Shown one piece after another: positions 14,242 through 22,899 of a stretch of 39,413 nt of DNA. The notes below the pieces were generated by a model that saw nothing but the letters and a program-made list of their open reading frames with translations, did no database searches and was not told where the DNA came from. Every line of letters begins with the position of its first letter. The stretch's first letter is position 1. The stretch is from NCBI GenBank assembly GCA_964489425.1, contig CAZAYP010000052.1, positions 1-39,413 on the forward strand, read 5' to 3'. A program made the translations under genes and the position numbers. Source of the stretch: CAZAYP01 sp964489425 [NCBI: uncultured Verrucomicrobiota bacterium]. Its GTDB lineage: Bacteria; Verrucomicrobiota; Kiritimatiellia; RZYC01.

Positions 14242-15432
14242 TCATGTTGGAAGGTCCCGGTTGGGGTCCGCTTGATTGCGCGCACCGGAGACTACTTCCT
14301 GGTACAGCGAATCAAACTGGGTTGCGATCCGGCCGGGGTCGTGACTTTGAGCCACCATGTCCCGCCCGGCCCGGCCCATGGCCGCACCCAGTTCGCCGTC
14401 GGCCAGCAGTCGGCCCAGCGCATCCCCAAGGTCTGTGGCCCGGCCCGGCGGAACGATAAATCCGCTGCGGCCATGCGCCACCAGTTCGGCGTTGCCGCCG
14501 CAGTCCGTGGCCACCACCGGCAACCCCGCGGCCATGTATTCGAGGATGGAGTTGGACAGACCCTCGTTGGCGCGCGGTGTCAGCAATCCAACGTGGCCGC
14601 GGCGCAGCAGGGCCGGGACGTCCGTTACATCCCCGAGAAAAATGGCGTGGTCTGCCACGCCCAGCGCCGCCGCCTGCTGCCGCAGGCGCCCCATTTCCAC
14701 GCCATCGCCGGCCACCACCAGGTGCAGATCGGGAAACTCCATGCGCACCCGAGCCACGGCGGCCAGTGCCAAGGCAACATCTTTTTCCGGATCCAAGCGC
14801 GCTACCATCACGGCCAGTCGTCCGTCGGGGGGTAATTGTGCGGCCTTGGAAAATGGCAGTTCCGCCTCACGGTCAAACTCGGCCAAGTCTAGAATATTAT
14901 AGATGAGACGAACCTTGTGGGCCGGAGTTCCCTGGCGGATTAATGGTTGTTGGATGGCGCGGGCGTTAACCACCACCCGCTGCGCGTTGCGGTCGGCGCG
15001 CGTCATCAGGGCCAGCTTGAATCGGGGATAAATTTCGCCCAAATCCCGGCGGCTGGTGATGAAGGGAATACCGGCCCAGCCCGCGGCCAGGCTGCCGAAT
15101 ATCGCGGCGTCGGCGTCCCATGCATGCAGTAGCGCCATGTGCTCGCGGCGCAGCAACCGGCGCAGGCGCCAGACTTCCTGGACCGTCTGCCACCGGGCCA
15201 TGTGCCGAATGCCGATTTGGTACACCGGCCCGCATTGCCGCTGCACCGCCGGGGCGAAAAAACCGCCGGCCCGGAACACCGCGACCCGCTGCGGCCGGCC
15301 GCGGCGCGCCAACTCCATGGCCACCCGCGCGCACTGCCCCTCGGTGCCGCCGCGGATCAGGTCATACACCACGTGCAAGATGCAGCCACGTGCGGCGGCC
15401 TGCGGGTCACGGCTTATGGCACAGTTTCCCAC
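14242..15432 (-). CDS. GT4-family glycosyltransferase
   Basis: A 396-aa GT-B enzyme. The N-terminal acceptor half holds HVVYDLIRGGTEGQCARVAME, where the glycine-rich loop is GGTEGQ. The donor half shows ARLDPEKDVALAL and the retaining-enzyme region TPRANEGLSNSILEYMAAGLPVVATDCGG, with the E-x7-E pair. It is similar to PelF/WcaL-like enzymes that add sugars to a lipid-linked chain. No ATG fits the start. The GTG at 15432 is favoured, with GGGAAGG about 11 bases upstream, and overlaps the previous gene by 26 bases. A TTG close to the first strand is an alternative. Confidence 0.85.
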   Translation of the reverse strand: MGNCAISRDPQAAARGCILHVVYDLIRGGTEGQCARVAMELARRGRPQRVAVFRAGGFFAPAVQRQCGPVYQIGIRHMARWQTVQEVWRLRRLLRREHMALLHAWDADAAIFGSLAAGWAGIPFITSRRDLGEIYPRFKLALMTRADRNAQRVVVNARAIQQPLIRQGTPAHKVRLIYNILDLAEFDREAELPFSKAAQLPPDGRLAVMVARLDPEKDVALALAAVARVRMEFPDLHLVVAGDGVEMGRLRQQAAALGVADHAIFLGDVTDVPALLRRGHVGLLTPRANEGLSNSILEYMAAGLPVVATDCGGNAELVAHGRSGFIVPPGRATDLGDALGRLLADGELGAAMGRAGRDMVAQSHDPGRIATQFDSLYQEVVSGARNQADPNRDLPT

Positions 15433-16177
15433 GTGCGCGCCAGCCTTCCCAGCGCCAGCGCAGGGCTTGGAACAGGCTGGGGAACAAGGCGGCCAGGAGC
15501 TGCTTACAGGATCGGTTGGGAAGATCGTTGGCCAGGGCCCACATGCCGGGATGCACCCACCGCGGCGGCTCTGCAGACGCGGCTGGGAGGTGGGCGTACC
15601 GTGGCCGGGCGCTCTCATTAATGAAAAGCAACAGGTTCTGGGCGTACCATGGGGCGACGCGCGGGTTGGTCCAGAGGCGTGGCCGCAGCCCGTCCCACGC
15701 CTTGAACCCCCGGTCGGCGAACAGCCGCGTCCAATAATCCGGCCATTGTTCATTAACGTGGTGGATCCCGCCCTGGTGCGGAATGGCGGCGGAAAACAGC
15801 ACCACATCCGCATGCCGCGTCAGGCTCCCGACAAACTCCACGGCGGCGGCGGCGGGCAGATGCTCCGCCACCTCCAGCGACATGGCCAAATCAAATCGCC
15901 CCAGGTTGTCCGCCAGGCGGGTCAAGTCACAGGCCTGGAAGTCGTGCGGCGCAATCCGCAGCATGCGCTGATCCACGTAGGGTCCGTCAAGCCCCCGGAC
16001 CTGGGCAACACCCTGCCGGTGGAATTCGGCCAGCCACGTTCCGAGCCCGCACCCGAAATCCACCACGCTTTGCGGCCGGAACCATTCCATGATCAAGGGC
16101 ACGACCTGCTCCGCGGAACTACCGGCATCGCCGTCGTACAAAGCATAGAAATCCGACCCATAGTGAGCGCGACTCAT
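15407..16177 (-). CDS. class I SAM-dependent methyltransferase
   Basis: A 256-aa protein with methyltransf_23-like features: VVDFGCGLGTWLAEF (motif I, about 38-52), GLDGPYV after strand 2, and FDLAMSLEVAEHLPAAAAVEFV, the loop typical of glycan or polyketide O-methyltransferases. A Trp-rich middle (HHVNEQWPDYWTRLF) is shared with methyltransferases in polysaccharide clusters. The start overlaps the preceding stop by four bases (ATGA), so it is coupled. It probably methylates a sugar or a sugar precursor. Confidence 0.85.
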   Translation of the reverse strand: MSRAHYGSDFYALYDGDAGSSAEQVVPLIMEWFRPQSVVDFGCGLGTWLAEFHRQGVAQVRGLDGPYVDQRMLRIAPHDFQACDLTRLADNLGRFDLAMSLEVAEHLPAAAAVEFVGSLTRHADVVLFSAAIPHQGGIHHVNEQWPDYWTRLFADRGFKAWDGLRPRLWTNPRVAPWYAQNLLLFINESARPRYAHLPAASAEPPRWVHPGMWALANDLPNRSCKQLLAALFPSLFQALRWRWEGWRARGKLCHKP

Positions 16178-16878
16178 GGCGGTGTCTCCAGATTAACGGG
16201 GGGGCGGGTGCGCCTTGCTTTTCTCAGGGCCTGCTTCAGCCGCTCCGGCAAGAGCCGGGAGCATTGCAGGCGGGTTTGCCAATATAGGAAGCCGGCCGCG
16301 CGTTGCCAACGATGGACCTTGCAGCACCGGCGCCGGGCCAACATGGAGTATAACGCATGATCTTCCAAGTTGCATTCCTTGAATGCCACAGGTTTGATCG
16401 CCTTCAGAAAAACACCCGGCATCAAGGGGTCTTTTTGCAGCGCCTGGATGGTGAAGTCTGCAAACAGTACCCGCAGGTCATCGAGTTCATACCGCCAGTA
16501 GTCATGCGGGCTGGCGTGGTAGCCATAACCCCGGGACCGGGTGGTGATAAGCAGCCGCCCGGATGGCCGCAATATCTGCTTGAGGTTCGAGATCACGCGC
16601 CGCCAATCCCACACATGCTCCAGCATCTCGGTGGACACGACGACATCGAACATCCCGAGGCCAAAGTGGTCCGTCAGGTTCTCTGCCGGGCAGACGACAT
16701 CCACCCCGGGGCCAGGCATCAAATCCACTCCGGTATATTGCCGCGGCGTCCAAGCCTGCAAGAGGGCGCGCAACGAACCATTATAGTTAAGCGCGCCGAC
16801 TTCGAGCACATCTCGGCCGGCCACCTCCTCCGGAGACAGCGCGGCGCGGCCAAAGTCAAGGCATGCGGTATTGCACAT
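16174..16878 (-). CDS. class I SAM-dependent methyltransferase
   Basis: A 234-aa protein, methyltransf_11-like. The SAM site is DVLEVGALNYNGSLR, an irregular motif I in which the usual glycine-rich GxGxG is reduced. GVDLMPGPGVDVVC and FDVVVSTEMLEHVWDWRRVI follow. The C-terminal half is rich in Arg/Lys/Cys and has a hydrophobic stretch, which may contact the membrane. The ATG at 16878 shares one base with the stop of the flavoprotein gene (TAATG). The weak motif I lowers confidence in full activity. Confidence 0.78.
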   Translation of the reverse strand: MCNTACLDFGRAALSPEEVAGRDVLEVGALNYNGSLRALLQAWTPRQYTGVDLMPGPGVDVVCPAENLTDHFGLGMFDVVVSTEMLEHVWDWRRVISNLKQILRPSGRLLITTRSRGYGYHASPHDYWRYELDDLRVLFADFTIQALQKDPLMPGVFLKAIKPVAFKECNLEDHALYSMLARRRCCKVHRWQRAAGFLYWQTRLQCSRLLPERLKQALRKARRTRPPVNLETPP

Positions 16879-18191
16879 TATTGCGCGCGGGGGATTCGGC
16901 CCAGGCTTGCGTCACGCCCGCGGATGGCCTGGCCGGTTTCCTGGCCATCGCGGTAAACGGCATCGGACCAGGCGAACTTCCAGCGCCCGAACAATCCCAT
17001 GGTGTAAATATCATGCGCGGCCAGCCACCGGGTGATGTGGTCCACGGCGGCGGCCCGGCCGTGCCCGGGCACTGGATACGCCGGGTCCACGGCAAAGGAT
17101 TCGGCCCAAGCCACATCCCGGCGGGAATCCGCGCCCAGCACGGCGGCCAAATCCTGGATGCCTTTTTCCTGGAGCCCGGCCGCGTCCAGCGGCTCATCAT
17201 CCCGGCGGTAGATCTCGGCTTGCAGGACATCGAGATCCGGCGGGATGGACCCAGGCGCCAGCTTGGATATCACCGATATCCTGGAGATGTCGTACTGCGG
17301 GTCATACACATAAAACCAATGCCTGGCCGGCGATACTGGCCGGGAGAACCCGACGTTCACGCAGTACAACCGGGTATTCCGCAAGCTGGCGGCGGCGGCC
17401 CGGATGTGTTCCGGCGCGTCGAGGATGATCCCGACCAGGCTGCGCAGCGGGATGGAACTGGCCAGCGCCCCGTAATCGGCCTTGGCTCCATGGGCAAAAA
17501 CCACCTGGTGGCGAACGGGATCAATCTCGACCGCGCGCGCGTTGTAGACGATGTCCAACTCATCGTACCAGGTTCTGAAAAACGAAAAGAAACCGCCCTG
17601 AGCCGGATAGCGGAACCGCGCAAACGCCGTTTGGGTTTCCGGTTGCTCGCCCAACGCCCCGTGCACGACGCGCTCCAAGTCTGCGGGCAAGAGCCGCCCG
17701 GGCAGCCAATCCACGGCCAGATCGCGCATGGGCCACCGCCAATACTTGGCCGTATATTCAGCGTAGAACCGCTCGGTGATATGGGGCCCATATTGGAACC
17801 GGCACCAATCCGCGTAATCCGTGGCGACTTGGTCGCGGTGCGTTATGCGGGCGGACACAAGATCCAGCAACGCGCGCCGGCGGTCCTCCAGCGGCAGGTC
17901 GGCCAGGTGGTTCTGTACCGGGTAGCCCACCCATCGGCCGTGCCAATAATTGCTGACCAGCGAGGCGGTGGCCTCCGGCCCCCCGGACGCGGCGGCGCAC
18001 GTTTGCTCCAGCCACGCGGGATCGCGGGAGTGGTTGATGTGCGTACCCTGGTCCACGGCGACACCCTGGACGACCGGCGACCAGGCATGCCCACCCGGAT
18101 GATCCGCGGCCTCGTAGATGCGCGCCCCGGGCAAGGCCCTGGCGCAACCCAAGCCGGCCAGGCCGGCGCCAAGTATAACCACCGGGCTCAT
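16878..18191 (-). CDS. UDP-galactopyranose-mutase-like FAD flavoprotein
   Basis: A 437-aa flavoprotein with an N-terminal FAD/NAD-binding fold: VVILGAGLAGLGCARAL (GxGxxG at 8-13) and EAADHPGGHAWS, as in amine oxidases and UDP-galactopyranose mutase. Segments HINHSRDPAWLEQ, GRWVGYPVQNHLADLP and the Trp/Tyr-rich ERFYAEYTAKYWRWP resemble the mutase/protoporphyrinogen-oxidase-like group found in polysaccharide clusters. It would interconvert or oxidise a nucleotide sugar, but the exact reaction is inferred. The start at 18191 overlaps the epimerase stop (ATGA). An upstream ATG-free extension to 18254 is possible but lies in the preceding gene. Confidence 0.8.
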   Translation of the reverse strand: MSPVVILGAGLAGLGCARALPGARIYEAADHPGGHAWSPVVQGVAVDQGTHINHSRDPAWLEQTCAAASGGPEATASLVSNYWHGRWVGYPVQNHLADLPLEDRRRALLDLVSARITHRDQVATDYADWCRFQYGPHITERFYAEYTAKYWRWPMRDLAVDWLPGRLLPADLERVVHGALGEQPETQTAFARFRYPAQGGFFSFFRTWYDELDIVYNARAVEIDPVRHQVVFAHGAKADYGALASSIPLRSLVGIILDAPEHIRAAAASLRNTRLYCVNVGFSRPVSPARHWFYVYDPQYDISRISVISKLAPGSIPPDLDVLQAEIYRRDDEPLDAAGLQEKGIQDLAAVLGADSRRDVAWAESFAVDPAYPVPGHGRAAAVDHITRWLAAHDIYTMGLFGRWKFAWSDAVYRDGQETGQAIRGRDASLGRIPRAQ

Positions 18192-19096
18192 TCCACGTTT
18201 AACTGCTCTTGGATGCGGGCCAGGCCGGCGCGCCAGGCCACTTGGGGCTTCCACCCCAGCGTGGCCGCGGCCCGGTCACAGCAGGCGACTTGCATGTCCG
18301 GTTCCCCGGGCCGCCGGGGCAGGGCCCCGAACTGGAAAACGTCCTTGGACCCACACAACCGGCAGATTTCTTCAAGCACATCGCGCACCCGCACCGGAAC
18401 CCCGCCGCCCAGGTTGGCCGCCAGGATGCCGGTAGTAGGCTTGCGCAGGGCTAAAAGGATCGCCTCGATGACATCGTCGACATACACGAAATCGCGGAGT
18501 TGCTCGCCATCCGTAACCTTGGCGGGTGCGCCGGCCAGGGCTTGGCGAAAGGCATACGGCACCAGCATGCTGCCGGCCTGGCCCGGGCCATAAATGATGA
18601 ACGGCCGCAGCCACACCAGGTTTTTTCCGGTGCGCTGGGCCCATGACACGGCCATGGCATGGCAGGCGTGCTTGGCCCATCCATAGGGGGATAGCGGCTC
18701 CACGGGCTCGTCGTCTTCGGCCAAAACGCCCGGCCGCGCTCCGTATTCCTGCGCAGACCCCGGGGCGATGAGCCGCGCCAATCCGCGCGCGGTCCACGAA
18801 TCAAGCAAGCCCGCCAACCGGGTGACATCTTCGCTCTGGGTCCGGTAGGAGGTTTCCCGGTTGCGCAAATCCCACGCCAGGTGGATCAAATCGAAGGTCG
18901 TCACCGGTTCGCACACGGGCGGAATCAGGGTGTCGGCCTGGGCAAGGTCGGATAGATGATAAACAACGCCGGGCAAGGGCGGGCCGATGCGCGCTTGCCG
19001 GTCGACGGCCAGGATGCCGCCACCTTTGGCTGCCAGGCGCGCGACCAGGCGCCGGCCCAAGAATCCCTGCGCGCCGGTTACAATAGTCCAGTGCAT
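18188..19096 (-). CDS. NAD-dependent epimerase/dehydratase (extended SDR)
   Basis: A 302-aa extended short-chain dehydrogenase. The dinucleotide motif is TGAQGFLGRR (7-16). The catalytic YxxxK is SPYGWAKHACHAM, with Tyr138 and Lys142. RPFIIYGPGQ and RDFVYVDDVIEAI are typical of sugar-nucleotide epimerases. It acts on an NDP-sugar in the cytoplasm to supply this cluster. GGGAGG lies five to six bases before the ATG at 19096. A 105-base gap with a GC hairpin separates it from the previous gene of the cluster, the longest gap within it. Confidence 0.88.
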   Translation of the reverse strand: MHWTIVTGAQGFLGRRLVARLAAKGGGILAVDRQARIGPPLPGVVYHLSDLAQADTLIPPVCEPVTTFDLIHLAWDLRNRETSYRTQSEDVTRLAGLLDSWTARGLARLIAPGSAQEYGARPGVLAEDDEPVEPLSPYGWAKHACHAMAVSWAQRTGKNLVWLRPFIIYGPGQAGSMLVPYAFRQALAGAPAKVTDGEQLRDFVYVDDVIEAILLALRKPTTGILAANLGGGVPVRVRDVLEEICRLCGSKDVFQFGALPRRPGEPDMQVACCDRAAATLGWKPQVAWRAGLARIQEQLNVE

Positions 19097-19140
19097 ATTA
19101 ACCTCCCGCGTTGATTAACAGTTCGCTTTCCCAAAATGCG

Positions 19141-19166
19141 CCGGCGCGGGGCCGCCCGCGCGCCGG
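19141..19166. other. GC hairpin in the 105-base gap inside the glycan cluster
   Basis: The arms CCGGCGCG (19141-19148) and CGCGCCGG (19159-19166) pair perfectly around a ten-base loop. On the minus strand TTTT follows four bases later rather than at once, so it is at best a weak terminator or attenuator between the GT gene and the epimerase gene. Confidence 0.45.
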
Positions 19167-19201
19167 TACTTCTCGTTGCACATCATCCGATGCCTGGCCG
19201 C

Positions 19202-20137
19202 CTACCGGTAAGGGTCAGCGCCCACGCGCCGACGAAAGGCCCGCCAAGCGATGCGGCGCAGCCGGAAACGGCGCGCGGGCACACAATGCAGCGCGCGGGG
19301 CGGCTCCTCCGCCAACAGGCGCAGGGCCGTTTCATAATGCGCAAACAGGGCCGGGTGGTGATGGCCGAGGAAATGCACGGCAACGGTGTCCGGCGTGATG
19401 CGCACGGGATTCAGCGAACACCGCACTTGGCGGTAATCATACATCCGCGCCCGGCGTTGCGATAACATGGCGGCGAAACAGGTCTGATCGCGGATAAAGG
19501 CATGGACGCAGAATTCCGGGCGGCCCAGGAACCACTCGATAAAATCCAGATCAAACTCATCGAGGAAAAAGCGGAGAAAGCCCGCATTAAAATTGTCGAG
19601 CAGCGCCAGGCGGTGGCGCAACAAAAGGGCGGGCAGCCGTCCGGAAAAATACCGCAACTCCTGCTCGTTGAACACGTGGCTGGTCGCATCCGGATATAAC
19701 TTGAAAAAGCGCCGGAAAAACAGGATGTCACAGTCCAGGTAGTTGACGCATGTGTCGGAAAGCAGCGCCAGATCGAGCAGCTTGATGGAGAACACGCTTT
19801 CCTGGACAAAGCGCCGGCACTGCTCGCGGTGGCCGAGGGCCGCAAGGATCCTCTCCAGGTATTCCTGCCGGCGCAACACCTGGCAACCCGGAATGGCGTT
19901 GGCCAACTGCTCGGCATCCGCGGGCGTGAACACCTTGGGATCTTCGTGAATGTGAACCACCAGCCGCAGCGGTTGACCACATGCCTTGACCAGCGAGGAT
20001 AGCGCCAACTTCCCCATGGGGAGATGTTGGCGGCACATGACCGTACGAACCGTCAGCGGCTCCAGGGCCGAGGGCGTGGCCCCGGGTATGCCTTGCGTTT
20101 GACCGCCGTCGCGTGGAGCGGGCGCGCCGGTCGTCAT
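19202..20137 (-). CDS. putative GT-A glycosyltransferase (DxD)
   Basis: A 311-aa soluble protein. After a variable N-terminus it shows VRTVMCRQHLPMGKLALSSL and LRLVVHIHEDPKVF, then NYLDCDILFFRRF, where the LDCD motif fits a GT8-like metal/nucleotide site (DxD). A second half contains FNAGFLRFFLDEFDLDFIEWF, with an N-A-G segment usual in GT8 enzymes, and VAVHFLGHHHP near the end, where a His often completes the site. The start at 20137 overlaps the GT2 stop (ATGA). A nucleotide-sugar transferase is likely, but the sugar cannot be read. Confidence 0.7.
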   Translation of the reverse strand: MTTGAPAPRDGGQTQGIPGATPSALEPLTVRTVMCRQHLPMGKLALSSLVKACGQPLRLVVHIHEDPKVFTPADAEQLANAIPGCQVLRRQEYLERILAALGHREQCRRFVQESVFSIKLLDLALLSDTCVNYLDCDILFFRRFFKLYPDATSHVFNEQELRYFSGRLPALLLRHRLALLDNFNAGFLRFFLDEFDLDFIEWFLGRPEFCVHAFIRDQTCFAAMLSQRRARMYDYRQVRCSLNPVRITPDTVAVHFLGHHHPALFAHYETALRLLAEEPPRALHCVPARRFRLRRIAWRAFRRRVGADPYR

Positions 20138-21297
20138 TTGCGCGCCAGGCCCAGAATGCTGATGAAAAAGCCCGACAGGATGGTTTGAAAGCCCAGGACC
20201 GTCAGGGTGGCGCCAGGGATAACCCAGCGCATGGATGCGGCATAATTGAGATCGCCGAACCCGGTGGCGCGCCATTGCCAGAACGCTACCGCCAAGAGTA
20301 CCACGCCCGCCACCAAGCCGGCCAGTCCCGCCAGCAATCCGCGCTCCAGGTTGAGGAACGTGAACAACCGCCGGAAACGCGGGTCTTCCGGCAGCAAGCC
20401 CTCGGTGATCGCAAACGCCTTGGTGAAAATGGCAAAGAAAATGGACTGGTAGCCGCACAGCAGGAGCATGCTGGAAAACAGCAACGTGTGGGCGTCGAGC
20501 CGAATGCCGCCATACTGCCGGCCGGGCAGCGCCAGCAAGTATCCTACGAGGCCGATTCCGATGAGCAACAGGCCCGGATACCAGAACAGCCAGCGCGGGC
20601 TGTACATAAGGAAAAATCGCAAGGTGCGCCACCCGTCGCGCAGAGTCCGGAGATGGGGTTTGTGCTGCCGGCGACCATCCGGATGCAGGGTGATGGGGAC
20701 CTCCCCGATGCGGGCCTTCAGCAAGGTCGCCTTGATGATCATTTCCGTGGCGAACTCCATCCCCGAACACCGCAGGTTCAGCTGCTCGAAAAGATCCTTC
20801 GTAAACCCCCGCAATCCACAATAAACGTCGTGGATCGGAGCTTGGAACCACCAGCGCACCAGCAGCGAAAACAGGGGGTTGCCGATGTGGCGGTGCGACC
20901 ATGGCATGGCCCCCGCCATAATCGTTCCGCCCCCGGACGGCAGGCGGCTGCCTTGCACCAACTCGTAGCCTTGGCGTAATTTTTCCAGCAACCTGGGGAT
21001 TTCGGCGTAGTCATAGCTGTCATCCGAGTCGCCCATGATGACGTATTTTCCCCGGGCGGCGGCGATGCCGCCCATGAGCGCGTGGCCATACCCCTTTTTC
21101 TCGACGTGGACCACGCGCGCCTGCCGGCTTTCCGCGATTTCGATCGACCCGTCCGTGCTGCCATTGTCGGCCACGATGAGTTCGCCCTTGATGCCGCCTT
21201 GGGCCAACGCGGCCGCGGCCTTGACCAGGCAGGTTTCAAGGGTGTCGGCCTCGTTCAGGCAGGGCATGACAACAGACAATTCGATTTCGGATGACAT
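20134..21297 (-). CDS. GT2-family glycosyltransferase, DPM/PglD-like with membrane tail
   Basis: A 387-aa inverting enzyme. The catalytic domain has LSVVMPCLNEADTLETC, VADNGSTDGSIEIAE, GYGHALMGGIAAARG and MGDSDDSYDYAEIP. This is the pattern of polyprenyl-phosphate sugar synthases (Dpm1/GtrB-like). Four hydrophobic helices follow about residue 235, so the product is probably a polyprenyl-phosphate sugar. Such a donor would serve the adjacent GT39-like enzyme. The start was moved to ATG 21297, with GAGGG five bases upstream. It lies seven bases after the GT39 gene. Confidence 0.87.
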   Translation of the reverse strand: MSSEIELSVVMPCLNEADTLETCLVKAAAALAQGGIKGELIVADNGSTDGSIEIAESRQARVVHVEKKGYGHALMGGIAAARGKYVIMGDSDDSYDYAEIPRLLEKLRQGYELVQGSRLPSGGGTIMAGAMPWSHRHIGNPLFSLLVRWWFQAPIHDVYCGLRGFTKDLFEQLNLRCSGMEFATEMIIKATLLKARIGEVPITLHPDGRRQHKPHLRTLRDGWRTLRFFLMYSPRWLFWYPGLLLIGIGLVGYLLALPGRQYGGIRLDAHTLLFSSMLLLCGYQSIFFAIFTKAFAITEGLLPEDPRFRRLFTFLNLERGLLAGLAGLVAGVVLLAVAFWQWRATGFGDLNYAASMRWVIPGATLTVLGFQTILSGFFISILGLARK

Positions 21298-21304
21298 GGC
21301 ACCC

Positions 21305-22867
21305 TCAGCGTTGGAGTGGTTCGGATGGCGGCGTGATGGCATCGGCAGCGGTGCGGGGTTGCGGTCCGGCGCCAATGGACGGGGCGGCTTGGGGCGGTTT
21401 CAGCCGGCGATATATCACGAAGTCTGGAAAAGCCGCGACGGCCTCAAAATTGGTTGCCAAGGGGGTCCAGAGGTAGTCATCCCATTCGCTGTCCTTGATG
21501 GCGTAATCAATGTCCAATCGCTCCATGGCCCGTTGGAGCCGCCCAACGTCCCGCAGCGCCAAGGTCCAATAATAATAGGTCGGCCGCGGCAACTCAATAC
21601 AGTGGTAGGCGGAGGCCATGATGCGCGTTCCCGGTTCGGTGTTGCTGGCCACCCAGGCGTTGATTTGTGGAATCTTGGTTTCCCGGTGGCCGCTGGCGCT
21701 GACCAGGGTATATCCGATGCTATAGGCCACGAAGATGCTCACAACGGTATATAAGATCCGTTTTTGCAGTCGTGGTGCCCCGCCTTGCGCCAGGGTGGTT
21801 ACCCCCACGGCCCCCAGGAAGGCCAGGGCCGGGCTGAAAAAACAGGTGTAGCGGGGCGGGTTGAACAACTGGGCCATGTAGAATCCGCCGCTCACCAGCA
21901 GCCACAGCCCAAAGAACAGACCCGCGGATTGCCGGGCGTACAGCGCCACCACGCCCCCCGCCACGGCAAACACCAGGAGGAACGGATAGATCCGAAACAA
22001 CTCGTTGATGGTGCTGGCAAACTGGGCCGGGTCAAAGCCGAACCGTCCCCAACGCACCAGCGGGGTTCCCGTGTAGTGAAACCACGGCACGGCAATATCA
22101 AAGTGGTAGGCCGCATAATAGGCATCCGGCCATAACAGATACAGCGCCAGGTTAATCCCGCCGAACACTAGGCCGGCCCCGGCCAGGAAACTCACACCCC
22201 GCACGAGCGCGGCCCGGACCGTCCATGGCGCTTGCGGCGCAGTCTGCATCCCGACCAGCACGAGCAGCACCGGCAGCATATGAAAAGCATTGACCTTGAC
22301 CAGCGCCGCACCCGCCACGCAGGCCCCGGCCAGCCAACAATGGCCGCGGAAACGGGCCACGGCCAGCACGGCAGCCAGCAGCACGAAAAAAAGCTGGGAC
22401 GATTCCAGCATCGCCTTGCGGGATAAGGCAACGAGGAAGCGATCGGATCCTAGCAGCACGGCGGCGGTTCCGGCCAACAGCGGCATCCCGGTCAGGCGCC
22501 GAACCAGGAAATAAAGCAGGCCCACCGACAGGACTCCGGCGGCCGCGCTGATCAGGCGTGCGCTCCAAATCGACGGGCCGAACACCTTGAACTGGACCAC
22601 CAGCAACGCCTGGAACAGCGGGGATTTCAAGGCGTGGCCAATAAACTCACTTGCTTGCCAGTCGCCGCTGAATACATATTCCTTGGCACTGACGGCCCAA
22701 ATGCCCTCGTCGGGTTCGACCAACGGATAGTGGCCAAGATAAACAAACCGCAACAGCCCGGCGATCAGCAATATTACGGCAATCGCCAGGAGCTCGTGGT
22801 AGCGTCCGGCCCGGATCTGTGTATGGGCCCGCGGCAGTTTCTGGGCTGAATTATCGATGCCGTTCAT
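21305..22867 (-). CDS. GT39/PMT_2-like membrane glycosyltransferase
   Basis: A 520-aa polytopic protein with about ten to twelve helices. The first loop has GHYPLVEPDEGIWAVSAKEYV, where the Asp-Glu pair is the polyprenyl-sugar-binding site of this family. A second element (EFIGHALKSPLFQALLV) matches the PMT_2 fold. It transfers sugar from a lipid carrier on the periplasmic side. GAGGAC lies just before the ATG at 22867. It is 32 bases after the O-antigen ligase gene and 7 before the GT2 gene, an arrangement consistent with a sugar-phosphate maker feeding a membrane transferase. Confidence 0.85.
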   Translation of the reverse strand: MNGIDNSAQKLPRAHTQIRAGRYHELLAIAVILLIAGLLRFVYLGHYPLVEPDEGIWAVSAKEYVFSGDWQASEFIGHALKSPLFQALLVVQFKVFGPSIWSARLISAAAGVLSVGLLYFLVRRLTGMPLLAGTAAVLLGSDRFLVALSRKAMLESSQLFFVLLAAVLAVARFRGHCWLAGACVAGAALVKVNAFHMLPVLLVLVGMQTAPQAPWTVRAALVRGVSFLAGAGLVFGGINLALYLLWPDAYYAAYHFDIAVPWFHYTGTPLVRWGRFGFDPAQFASTINELFRIYPFLLVFAVAGGVVALYARQSAGLFFGLWLLVSGGFYMAQLFNPPRYTCFFSPALAFLGAVGVTTLAQGGAPRLQKRILYTVVSIFVAYSIGYTLVSASGHRETKIPQINAWVASNTEPGTRIMASAYHCIELPRPTYYYWTLALRDVGRLQRAMERLDIDYAIKDSEWDDYLWTPLATNFEAVAAFPDFVIYRRLKPPQAAPSIGAGPQPRTAADAITPPSEPLQR

Positions 22868-22899
22868 TGGTCCTCTTCAGGCTGCGCCGCTGAACCGGT

